This document shows positions 1 to 6,954 of a stretch of 20,379 nucleotides of DNA, in pieces. Origin of the DNA: Cellvibrionaceae bacterium (GTDB lineage: Bacteria; Pseudomonadota; Gammaproteobacteria; Pseudomonadales; Cellvibrionaceae); assembly GCA_021151525.1 (NCBI GenBank), contig JAGKXD010000072.1, positions 1-20,379 of the forward strand, read 5' to 3'. A program made the position numbers and the translations under genes. Numbering within the stretch: the stretch's first letter is position 1; every line of letters starts with the position of its first letter. The notes under the pieces were generated by a model that searched no databases, was not told the DNA's origin, and saw only the letters and a list, made by a program, of their open reading frames with translations.

Positions 1-699
1 GTTTTAAATAGTGTTGGGCGCGATCTTTATGAAAAATTCTTTCTGAACTACACCAAAAAGCAATGGGGGCTTGATCCATCTGAATTGAAAGCTGGGGTAG
101 CCGCTCGTATTCCCGTACGCACAAATAAAGATGACCGATATTTTACTGACACATTTCAAGCCATGCCACTAAATGGCTACACTAAAATGTTTGAGTCAAT
201 ATTAAATCATTCGAATATTAGCCTTCAAACAGGCGTCGACTTCAATAGCATAAAATCGCAATTCCCGCTGCATCACATTATTTATACGGGTCCAATCGAT
301 GAATATTTTGATTATTGTTTTGGAAAGCTTCCGTATAGATCCCTACGTTTTGAACATGAGCACTTTTCAAACGTAGAAAAATTGCAGTCTGTGGGGACAA
401 TAAATTACCCTAACGATTACGAATACACACGCATTACTGAGTTCAAACATTTGACAGGGCAACAACATCCAGGAACATCTACAGTAAAAGAATATCCGCA
501 ATCCGATGGCGATCCGTACTATCCAATTCCGAATGATGCAAATGAGGCGCTGTTTAAACGTTATGAGACGCTCGCCAAAAGCGAGCCGAATGTAACTTTC
601 GTTGGTCGATTAGCGCAGTACCGTTATTACAATATGGATCAAGTTGTGGCTGCGGCACTAACTGCAGCAGAAAATTTAATAGAGAAATTTAAAAAATAA
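1..699 (+). CDS. glf: UDP-galactopyranose mutase, C-terminal part (5' end outside window)
   Basis: This is the last 232 codons of a flavoenzyme that interconverts UDP-galactopyranose and UDP-galactofuranose in the cytoplasm, supplying Galf for surface glycans. The frame is open from base 1, so the gene begins before the window; the FAD-binding N-terminus (a full protein is about 370-390 residues) is not visible. Family signatures are clear. GRDLYEKFFLNYTKKQWG lies at the left edge, followed by RIPVRTNKDDRYF, then YTGPIDEYFD and the YRSLRFE segment carrying a substrate-phosphate-binding arginine, and finally GRLAQYRYYNMDQV near the C-terminus, whose tyrosine and arginine contact UDP-sugar. An internal TTG at 85 opens a shorter frame but sits inside conserved sequence and is not a start. 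One base separates its stop from the next glycosyltransferase ATG, so the two are probably co-transcribed. Family assignment is secure; the glycan it feeds is unknown. Confidence 0.93.
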   Translation, partial: VLNSVGRDLYEKFFLNYTKKQWGLDPSELKAGVAARIPVRTNKDDRYFTDTFQAMPLNGYTKMFESILNHSNISLQTGVDFNSIKSQFPLHHIIYTGPIDEYFDYCFGKLPYRSLRFEHEHFSNVEKLQSVGTINYPNDYEYTRITEFKHLTGQQHPGTSTVKEYPQSDGDPYYPIPNDANEALFKRYETLAKSEPNVTFVGRLAQYRYYNMDQVVAAALTAAENLIEKFKK

Positions 700-700
700 A

Positions 701-1813
701 ATGCGCATACTCTATTTATGTAAACGGCAATATATGGGGCATGACGTAATTGAAGATCGTTACGCACGACTTTATGAGCAACCATTTCAACTAGCTAGCT
801 TAGGGAATCATGTATTAGGTGTCTGCTTAAGTTACCGTAAATGTACGCCGAAAAATGAATTTCATCAGACAGGCTTAGGTAGTATGCAATGGATCGGTCT
901 ATCTGCGGGTAAATTTCGCGAATCCGTTCTAACTTACCCATTCAACCTGTTAAAGATCGCCCGCCAATTTAAGCCCGATATTATTGTTGGAGCATCAGAT
1001 TGTCTTCACGTTATATTAGGGCAGTGGATTGCTGCAAAGCTGAACTGTCAGTATACCGCGGATTTATACGATGACTATGAAACATTTGGTCTTGCAAAAA
1101 TTCCATTCGTGAAATCGCTTTACAGGAGGGCACTCACGCGAGCGAAAGTAATTAGCTGTGTGTCGCAATCTTTGAGCCATCACATTAAAAGCCATATAGC
1201 TCCAAATGCACTAACACTTTCTCTTCCTAGTACAATCAACCAATCTATTTTCTATCCTCGCAATAAAAATTCTATGCGACAGAATTTTGATTTACCTTTA
1301 GATACGTTGATTGTGGGAACCGCAGGTGGATTAACGCGGGAAAAGGGAATTGATACCGTGTACAAAATGTTCGTTGAATTAATTTCACAAAACCCCAAGG
1401 TCGTATGTGTAATTGCAGGAGTTACCGATCCACAATGCACCCCACCGCAACATGAGAGGATTATACACTTAGGCAAATTAACTCACGAAAGAGTTGCTGA
1501 GTTATTTTGTGCTCTAAACGTTGGTATTGTTTATCTTAGAAATACGCGCTACGGCCAACTGAGTTTCCCACAAAAAGCTTACGAAATGGGTGCATGTAAA
1601 ATCCCAATGGTTGTTGCCGAGATTGGCGACATGAAGAATATTTTTTCACATGACCGAAATGAACTTTATACTCCAGATAGCCATCAAAGTCTTACTAGTG
1701 CTGTAATAAAACAACTTGAGTCCCCGTGCTTACCGGATTTGATTATTGAGAGTTGGGTGGAGCAAGCAAAGAAGTTGGAAACAGCTTACCAAAAAGCAAT
1801 ACGTGGCAACTAA
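701..1813 (+). CDS. Glycosyltransferase, GT-B fold (GT4-like)
   Basis: A 370-residue cytoplasmic sugar transferase of the GT-B type, expected to move a sugar from a nucleotide donor onto a lipid-linked or glycan acceptor. The N-terminal half is a Rossmann-like acceptor domain (MRILYLCKRQ start, KPDIIVGASD near 91-100). The C-terminal half has the donor-domain signature GTAGGLTREKGIDTVY (about 206-221), where Arg/Lys normally bind donor phosphates, and a PQKAYEMGACKIPMV segment (about 290-304) in place of the usual E-x7-E motif. No signal peptide or membrane helix is seen. The ATG comes one base after the glf stop, so translation is probably coupled; the local AGAGAAAT is only a weak ribosome-binding site. 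It is convergent with the next - strand gene, 29 bp away. Donor and acceptor cannot be read from the sequence, although the neighbouring glf makes a furanose-containing glycan plausible. Confidence 0.85.
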   Translation: MRILYLCKRQYMGHDVIEDRYARLYEQPFQLASLGNHVLGVCLSYRKCTPKNEFHQTGLGSMQWIGLSAGKFRESVLTYPFNLLKIARQFKPDIIVGASDCLHVILGQWIAAKLNCQYTADLYDDYETFGLAKIPFVKSLYRRALTRAKVISCVSQSLSHHIKSHIAPNALTLSLPSTINQSIFYPRNKNSMRQNFDLPLDTLIVGTAGGLTREKGIDTVYKMFVELISQNPKVVCVIAGVTDPQCTPPQHERIIHLGKLTHERVAELFCALNVGIVYLRNTRYGQLSFPQKAYEMGACKIPMVVAEIGDMKNIFSHDRNELYTPDSHQSLTSAVIKQLESPCLPDLIIESWVEQAKKLETAYQKAIRGN

Positions 1814-1814
1814 G

Positions 1815-1845
1815 CATTATCACTTTAATCAAAGTAATGTTTTTA
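1815..1845. terminator. Weak bidirectional terminator candidate between convergent glycosyltransferase genes
   Basis: CATTA pairs with TAATG and CTTT with AAAG around an AATC loop (1815-1839), with a three-base bulge (TCA). A TTTTTATTT tract follows on the + strand. It lies between two convergent stop codons, where a terminator is expected. The bulge and AT-rich stem make it weak. On the - strand it would overlap the last codon of the 1843-2991 gene. Confidence 0.35.
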
Positions 1846-2991
1846 TTTAATCACCTCGGCCAATATGTTTTTTAATTTCATTCCAAAATTTTCCCACGAA
1901 AATTCTTTAGCATAATTAATTGCCGTATCAACTGTCACTCGATTATCATTCGAATCATTTAACAAGTTAATTATTTGTTGCGCCATATTTGCATAATTTC
2001 CCGATGAAATTAGCCAGCCCGACTGGCCATGCTTGATAGCATCTGGCACCCCACCAACTGAAAAACCAATCGTGGGCACCCCATGCGCAGCAGCTTCTAT
2101 GGCTACCATTCCAAATCCTTCCACATCATTCGCAAGCTCTAGCACAGGGAAAATTAATGCCCTAGCACTACAAAACGCATCACTTAAGCATTCGTCATTA
2201 ATCGTACCTAGCAAATGAATATTGTTCTCCATCGCCAAAGCACCAATATGTGATTGAATTTTTTGCTTAAGGCCAAATTGTTTATTTATTGCTGCTGTGG
2301 CATCTGCGCCAATAATTAATAATTTACTTTGAGGGTGCTCACGTAAAAGCCTCGGCATGATATTTGTTATAAATTCAACAATTCCTTTTCGCGGAGTTAG
2401 CCGTCCAACAATCAATAATATAGGTGCACTGCCGAGATCGTAACTCTTGCGAAATCGCTCCTCCCGCTCTTGCCTATTATCTAGTTGCGGAAGCATAGTA
2501 CCAGGCGGTAAGACGTATACTTTTCGATTATTAATTCCCGCATTTATAGCCAATATGCGTGAATGATTACTATTCACAATGACTAAATCACTTTTTTTTA
2601 TGCAAGGCAAAAAAATGCGGCGGTAGATTAGATTATCCACAACAATATCTAATCCATGCAGGTAGCAAACTAATTTAGCTCCAGTGAATTTTGCTGCAAA
2701 AAAGCCAGCCAATATTGCCGATCCGCTCCCGCAAAAAACTACATCCGGTTTTTGTTTTACGGAAAGCCTTAGAGTTTTTATTAAACTCGAAAGAACATAT
2801 TTCCATAGCGGCGATGCATCAAATTCAGAAAAATGAGGTTGGCCATGAAACTGAGCACTTCCTTTTGGCCCAGATACAGAAACGTCGAAACTTTCACTCA
2901 GCACCTGACAGATATGAAAGTTTAACTTCTCCATTCCCCCAATTAGCGGTGGAAAATTTCTGGTTACCATCAATATTTTTTTATTTGGCAT
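1843..2991 (-). CDS. Glycosyltransferase family 4 (GT-B retaining type)
   Basis: A 382-residue cytoplasmic glycosyltransferase for surface polysaccharide or glycoprotein sugar chains. It opens with KKILMVTRNFPPLIGGMEK, in which the GGMEK loop at 18-22 is the usual nucleotide-sugar GT4 N-terminal signature. The donor domain has GRLTPRKG (196-203) and the E-x7-E element in EGFGMVAIEAAAHGVP (291-306), followed by GGVPDAI and a typical tail. The open frame can be extended to a TTG at 3003, but I prefer the ATG at 2991: the - strand reads GAG, seven bases, then ATG, and the protein then starts just before the first beta strand. It follows the GT2 gene on the same strand by 58 bp and is probably the last gene of that transcript. 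Substrate is unknown; mannosyl- or glucosyl-transfer is typical for such enzymes but cannot be claimed here. Confidence 0.88.
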   Translation of the reverse strand: MPNKKILMVTRNFPPLIGGMEKLNFHICQVLSESFDVSVSGPKGSAQFHGQPHFSEFDASPLWKYVLSSLIKTLRLSVKQKPDVVFCGSGSAILAGFFAAKFTGAKLVCYLHGLDIVVDNLIYRRIFLPCIKKSDLVIVNSNHSRILAINAGINNRKVYVLPPGTMLPQLDNRQEREERFRKSYDLGSAPILLIVGRLTPRKGIVEFITNIMPRLLREHPQSKLLIIGADATAAINKQFGLKQKIQSHIGALAMENNIHLLGTINDECLSDAFCSARALIFPVLELANDVEGFGMVAIEAAAHGVPTIGFSVGGVPDAIKHGQSGWLISSGNYANMAQQIINLLNDSNDNRVTVDTAINYAKEFSWENFGMKLKNILAEVIK

Positions 2992-3049
2992 TGTTAATCT
3001 CAAATCAGAGTAACTCTATCAAGAGAGGCTAAGTGAAAAAGTTACCCAA

Positions 3050-3925
3050 TTAGATATCAGTCTCTAGGCCTTGAGTCTCTTTGTATATGAGTGAGGTGAT
3101 CTGCTCAGAAATTAAACCCATTAAAAATATTAGCACTGACGTGGTAAATAGCAGCGCTGACATGTTAGTAAATCTGCCTACGGTAAAAAATGTATACGCG
3201 TAATAAGATGCTGCCGTAAAAAAGAATGCGAGACTAATCGGAAAGAATAACTTTAAAGGTGAAAACAAAGTCCCTATTTTAAAGATTATTAATAGAAACC
3301 TAATACCATCCTGCCAAATGCGAATATGACTTTGCGTCCCTTGCAATCTCTGTTGTACATCAATAGGCACATACCCAACAGAATAGCCCGCTCGAAAAAA
3401 GCTCATAGTTATAGTTGTCGGATAGGAGAATCGGTTTGGCAATAGCGTTAAAAATTTACGGAATTTATTTACTCGAACCGCACGAAATCCAGAGGTGAGA
3501 TCTTCTACATTATGCCCCACCATCCAACTCGCAAACCAATTGTAAAATTTATTTGCCATGCCGCGATGAATGCTTGCTTGTCCCTTTTTATTTCTAGCGC
3601 CCACAGCCATGTCAAAACCTGAATTGAGTTTATCTAGCAGCTTTTGTATATCTTGCGGCAAATGCTGGCCATCTGCATCCATACAAACCAGAGTGTCACC
3701 CTTTGCAGCTCTAAGCCCGCTTTTTATGGCTGCACCATTGCCTTTACTGTAGGGATGAGCGACTACATTCACACCATACTTTTTGGCAATCTCAATTGAG
3801 TCATCTGTAGATGCATCATCTACAACAATAATTTCTGCTTCTGGGTATAGCTCTTTTAATTGTGGCAAAACTAGGCTCAAGCCCTTAGATTCATTTTTTG
3901 CGGGTAATAAAATACTCAATTTCAT
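3050..3925 (-). CDS. GT2 glycosyltransferase, polyprenyl-phosphate sugar synthase-like, with C-terminal membrane helices
   Basis: A 291-residue GT-A fold enzyme resembling dolichyl/undecaprenyl-phosphate hexose synthases (DPM1/GtrB group), which move a sugar from a nucleotide donor to polyprenyl phosphate on the inner face of the inner membrane. Visible elements are SILLPAKNES at the N-terminus, IIVVDDASTD (33-41, nucleotide binding), YSKGNGAAI (59-67), the metal-binding CMDADGQH (81-88), and EDLTSGFRAV (141-150) with a Q-R-L-Q-G-T-Q-S-H segment near 192-200 typical of the DPM1 group. Two hydrophobic stretches (about 222-246 and 255-275) anchor the C-terminus. Its ATG overlaps the stop of the GT-C/TPR gene (ATGA, 4 bp), so the two are translationally coupled. 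That supports a donor-maker/transferase pair. The polyprenyl acceptor is inferred from family resemblance; the sugar is unknown. Confidence 0.87.
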   Translation of the reverse strand: MKLSILLPAKNESKGLSLVLPQLKELYPEAEIIVVDDASTDDSIEIAKKYGVNVVAHPYSKGNGAAIKSGLRAAKGDTLVCMDADGQHLPQDIQKLLDKLNSGFDMAVGARNKKGQASIHRGMANKFYNWFASWMVGHNVEDLTSGFRAVRVNKFRKFLTLLPNRFSYPTTITMSFFRAGYSVGYVPIDVQQRLQGTQSHIRIWQDGIRFLLIIFKIGTLFSPLKLFFPISLAFFFTAASYYAYTFFTVGRFTNMSALLFTTSVLIFLMGLISEQITSLIYKETQGLETDI

Positions 3926-5883
3926 TTAACAACCTCTGGAGCTTTCAAATTCTCAACGTAATTAATACCGGCCGCCTTGAGATTCTCATCTAGAATTGCT
4001 CCCAACCTTTTAAACTCTGATTTATAAAGTTCACGAGATCGTTTAAGCGTTTTATCTGGCTGAGCATTAAAGACACTTTCAGCCTGTTTAAATAACATGA
4101 ATGCCTCTACCGGGCGATCCGCATTGGCCATAATCGCAACCATACTTAAAGCAGCATCGGTTTCGCTGTACATCGAGATTGCCTTACTAAACTGTTTGAG
4201 CGCTTGATCATAATCTTTCAAGCTTAGATATATAAGCCCTTTTAAATAAGGAGCGAGCTTTTGAAACGAATAGACGTTTTTATAGTTTTTATTTTCGCTC
4301 AACGCATCCAATAACTTAATCGTCATAAATTTGTAGACGTCATCTGCATTAGGATCAGAGACTTTTTCAGCTAGATTTCTCAACCCCATCACTGACTGTG
4401 CATCAAAGGGCTGTGTTTTTATCATGCCCTCTGCGCGCAAAAAATCTGACTCATTTGCGCGCTTTGCATAGACCTTGATTAATATGTTGTTGATGACAAG
4501 CAAACTACTTTGCGGAAAGCGCGTTACAGCTGCATCCATATGAGCAATAGATTCATCATACCTTCCTTGATTTAACAACAAAGCACCAATTTTATTTTGC
4601 GCTCTCGGAGACTCAGGCGTTGATGCCGCCCAATACATTTCAAGCTTACGAGTATCAGACCATATGTTGGTTCGCTTCCACGTTAAAAAACTCATAACAA
4701 TTAAAATTGACAAAGCAACTAAAATAGCGGCGCCCTTTTTGTCTTTTTCGTAAAGTCCGACTATCCACACAGGTATGGGCAAAAAAAGAAACGCAGCAGC
4801 CAAGTAATTTCTATGTTCAAAATATAATTCCAAACCAACAACTGTTGACTCAAGCAAATGAGCAACGAAAAAGAAAAGAATTCCGATTGAAAAAAAAGGA
4901 AATCGTCTACGCAATAAAATTGCGATAACAAATAGCACAGACAAACCCATCAAACAAAATAGCGTACTAATGGGCTCAAACAAACTACGGGAAAAGTTAT
5001 ATCCATCCTGAAATAACCCTCTTCCTTCAATACGAGGAATGTAGAGGTGATACAAATACTCACACACTATTCTGGGCTCGGTTAACAACCTTTCCGGCTG
5101 AGTAAATGGTCTGCTGGGCCATGCGTCGGGAGAAAAATTGATTTCTTTTCCGAGTATATAGAAAATAACAATACTTGGAGCCGCGAAGAACACCAGCCGC
5201 CACCAAAGATTGAGCTTAGGCAATGTTTGTGGGAGGCAAAATTCAATTGCCATCACCATTAAAGGAAGGAGCACACCATTTTCTTTGCTCAATAACGCGA
5301 GCGGTGTTGCGATGCCCAAGCTAAGACTCATCCAAACATATGCCGCAACCACTTTGTTAGCAACTAGCAAGCAACGTCCGTATAAATAACCTGCCAACCC
5401 AGCAAACACGAACATGGCAGCTAGTTGTGCCATACGTTGAACAACATATAGCGTCGTGGACACCATATATGGGTGAAGCATCCAAATACTTGCACTTAGC
5501 AGCGCTACCCACGCCGCCGACTTATCATCTCGACCAAACAACCTCATTAACTGCAAGGTTGCCCAGCATAAAAACAAACCTGTCAAAAGGTGTATTTTTA
5601 AATTGGTAAACTTGAACCACTCAGCATGCGAGGGCCAGGTATTATCATCCAATAGAAAGCTGGCCAAGGCCAAGGGACGCCCTATGGGACTTGAAATTCC
5701 ATGAAACACAAAGTTCTTGAAGGTTTCAAAATCAGTAACGCCACCATAAGAACCAAGCTCTTCAAGGTTAGGGTAGTCGTCAAATAAAAATCCACCTTGC
5801 AGGCCGGGAGTGTACAAAAAACAGACAAGTGACAACACCAATAGCAGCGAAACAGGTAAAAGCATTTTATTATTGGCGTTCAT
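3922..5883 (-). CDS. Multi-membrane GT-C-like glycosyltransferase with C-terminal TPR repeats (putative protein O-glycosyltransferase)
   Basis: This is a 653-residue inner-membrane protein with an architecture like the eukaryotic TMTC O-mannosyltransferases. About ten hydrophobic segments occupy residues 8-400, and a soluble helical TPR region occupies about 425-625. After the first membrane helix comes FLFDDYPNL, with Asp35-Asp36 in the periplasmic loop position where GT-C enzymes keep their acidic catalytic/metal residues. Other recognisable points are IGRPLA (67-72), HPYMVSTTLYVVQR (137-150), LLSKENG (197-203) and YFEHRNYLA (354-362). TPR-like units include AQNKIGALLLNQGRYDES and LKGLIYLSLKDYDQALKQF. 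The frame is open up to 5928, but that ATG lies inside the pilA terminator hairpin. The ATG at 5883 has a strong GGGAGGG ribosome-binding site seven bases upstream. Its position directly after pilA suggests pilin as a substrate, which is inference; a glycolipid polymerase or ligase role is the alternative. Confidence 0.8.
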   Translation of the reverse strand: MNANNKMLLPVSLLLVLSLVCFLYTPGLQGGFLFDDYPNLEELGSYGGVTDFETFKNFVFHGISSPIGRPLALASFLLDDNTWPSHAEWFKFTNLKIHLLTGLFLCWATLQLMRLFGRDDKSAAWVALLSASIWMLHPYMVSTTLYVVQRMAQLAAMFVFAGLAGYLYGRCLLVANKVVAAYVWMSLSLGIATPLALLSKENGVLLPLMVMAIEFCLPQTLPKLNLWWRLVFFAAPSIVIFYILGKEINFSPDAWPSRPFTQPERLLTEPRIVCEYLYHLYIPRIEGRGLFQDGYNFSRSLFEPISTLFCLMGLSVLFVIAILLRRRFPFFSIGILFFFVAHLLESTVVGLELYFEHRNYLAAAFLFLPIPVWIVGLYEKDKKGAAILVALSILIVMSFLTWKRTNIWSDTRKLEMYWAASTPESPRAQNKIGALLLNQGRYDESIAHMDAAVTRFPQSSLLVINNILIKVYAKRANESDFLRAEGMIKTQPFDAQSVMGLRNLAEKVSDPNADDVYKFMTIKLLDALSENKNYKNVYSFQKLAPYLKGLIYLSLKDYDQALKQFSKAISMYSETDAALSMVAIMANADRPVEAFMLFKQAESVFNAQPDKTLKRSRELYKSEFKRLGAILDENLKAAGINYVENLKAPEVVK

Positions 5884-5898
5884 CTTTAAGCCCTCCCT

Positions 5899-5931
5899 AA
5901 AACAAAAATGCCCGCATAATGCGGGCATTTT
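5899..5931 (-). terminator. Intrinsic terminator downstream of pilA
   Basis: A perfect 11-bp stem (5905-5915 with 5921-5931, core ATGCCCGC/GCGGGCAT) has a five-base loop. On the - strand it is followed by TTTTTGTTTT. It lies 19 bp after the pilA stop and just before the ribosome-binding site of the GT-C gene, so it should end most pilA transcripts and limit read-through into the glycosyltransferase genes. Confidence 0.92.
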
Positions 5932-5949
5932 ATAGTAAAGCTAACTAAC

Positions 5950-6396
5950 CTATCTGCAAGAAGAAGGCAAATATTTGTCAGCCATAGCAGTACCAGTTAC
6001 ACCTTTCTTACAAATCCACTTAATTGAACCAGCAGAGGTAGTTGGACTAAGGGAGATGGTTTTATCTTCCAAACCTTTAGCAACTTTACCAGCTGGTTTC
6101 ATTTGTGCCGTAACAACACCAGTGCTTCCAATAGCTACGTTACTAACGTATTTTCCAGAAATACTAGCTGCTGCTGCAATACCTGCAGAAGCATTGTTAG
6201 CTGGATAAGTACCTTTGTTTGACCAGAATTCTGAAATTCCACCTTTAGGACCTTCAAACAAAACGATGGCTTCAGATACTTGTGAACGAGCAGTGTAATC
6301 TTGGTATGCAGGCAGCGCAACAGCAGCCAAAATACCGATAATCGCAACTACGATCATCAATTCAATCAAGGTAAAACCTTTTTGCATAGCTTTCAT
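5950..6396 (-). CDS. pilA: Type IV major pilin precursor
   Basis: A 148-residue prepilin, the subunit of the type IV pilus. The seven-residue leader MKAMQKG is cut after Gly7 by PilD, giving a mature N-terminal Phe that is then methylated. The hydrophobic helix FTLIELMIVVAIIGILAAVALPAYQDY follows, with the conserved Glu at mature position 5. The globular part is rich in Gly, Ala, Ser and Thr and ends with Cys129 and Cys147, the expected D-region disulfide loop; the C-terminus is SSCR. Residue length is typical for a major pilin. The ATG at 6396 has GGAG seven bases upstream; a second ATG at 6387 would leave a shorter leader and is less likely. A sigma-54 promoter lies upstream and a strong terminator downstream. 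It is divergent from pilBCD, as in pseudomonads. Pilin versus a minor pseudopilin: the position and promoter favour the major pilin. Confidence 0.95.
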   Translation of the reverse strand: MKAMQKGFTLIELMIVVAIIGILAAVALPAYQDYTARSQVSEAIVLFEGPKGGISEFWSNKGTYPANNASAGIAAAASISGKYVSNVAIGSTGVVTAQMKPAGKVAKGLEDKTISLSPTTSAGSIKWICKKGVTGTAMADKYLPSSCR

Positions 6397-6458
6397 AATG
6401 AATCTCCGAAGATTTAGGTTATCTATAGGTTGTAAAACTCTAAACTCACTAACACATG

Positions 6459-6474
6459 AGCAATTGCCATACCA
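6459..6474 (-). promoter_or_regulatory. Sigma-54 (RpoN) promoter of pilA
   Basis: The - strand reads TGGTATGGCAATTGCT. It has GG at -24 and GC at -12 with exactly the consensus spacing (TGG, N8, TTGC). Transcription would start near 6448, giving a leader of about 50 bases before the pilA ATG. RpoN control of pilA, activated by PilS/PilR, is established in Pseudomonas aeruginosa. A GTGTCAC palindrome at 6518-6524, about 45 bp upstream of the -24 element, is a possible activator contact, but that is speculative. Confidence 0.82.
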
Positions 6475-6552
6475 ATTTAGTTATTTTGGTTAGTTTTCTA
6501 TGTTCGACTCAATAAAGTGACACCAAAGTCTACATATACAAATAACGCGAAA

Positions 6553-6801
6553 TCAGAATAACGCCAAACAACACAAACCAGCCAGCCCTCGCACCAAAAA
6601 CTTCTCACATTTTGACATCTCAATACGCGTAAACCCAACAAATAAACGCATTAACTGACCTTTTTTGTCACATTCAAGCCAAATCTGCTCATGCCGAGTC
6701 GCGAACCACTTAGTCACGCCAACATCAACCTCCAAGCAGATCTGATTTGTGTGTAAATTGATTGATCGAGAACGAATTTTAAAGATCGGCGTCTTTATCA
6801 C
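6553..6801 (-). CDS. Possible small hypothetical protein upstream of pilA
   Basis: An 82-codon open frame starts with GTG at 6801 and ends with TGA about 80 bp before the -24 element of pilA. The product has no motif I recognise. It is mixed, fairly basic, with a short hydrophobic tail (LAGLCCLALF). There is no good ribosome-binding site before the GTG (AATAGGT abuts it). The codons look plausible rather than random, but a frame of this size can arise by chance in 558 bases. If real, it would be transcribed toward pilA and be separated from it by the sigma-54 promoter. Treat it as a candidate only. Confidence 0.22.
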   Translation of the reverse strand: MIKTPIFKIRSRSINLHTNQICLEVDVGVTKWFATRHEQIWLECDKKGQLMRLFVGFTRIEMSKCEKFLVRGLAGLCCLALF

Positions 6802-6954
6802 ACCTATTCTTAGCCTATACTCATGTTTTTAAGCAGAATTGTAGAAATTACAGTAGGTTATCGTTTACAGTTAAGAATATCATTCAGATATTGAACTCTT
6901 TCTAATAAAGCTAAAAATACTTAGGGTTGCATATACTTTGGCAGGAGCACCCAT

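Larger units (their letters stand above)
6397..6954. other. Divergent intergenic region between pilA and pilB
   Basis: This is the only stretch above 300 bases without a confident gene. The left 80 bases hold the pilA leader and its sigma-54 promoter. The middle (6553-6801) contains an uncertain - strand open frame. On the right, TATACT at 6816-6821 could be a -10 element for pilB with a poor -35 (TTTATC) 16 bases upstream, and TTGAAC at 6891-6896 is a second, unpaired candidate. GGAG at 6944-6947 is the pilB ribosome-binding site. I see no tRNA here. Confidence 0.6.

Noticed and set aside
2691..3032. 113-codon + strand open frame
   Set aside because: Antisense to the start of the GT4 gene at 1843-2991, whose GGMEK motif lies in this stretch.
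5884..5928. Upstream ATG for the GT-C/TPR gene
   Set aside because: The ATG lies inside the pilA terminator stem, while the ATG at 5883 has a strong ribosome-binding site and a sensible membrane-protein N-terminus.
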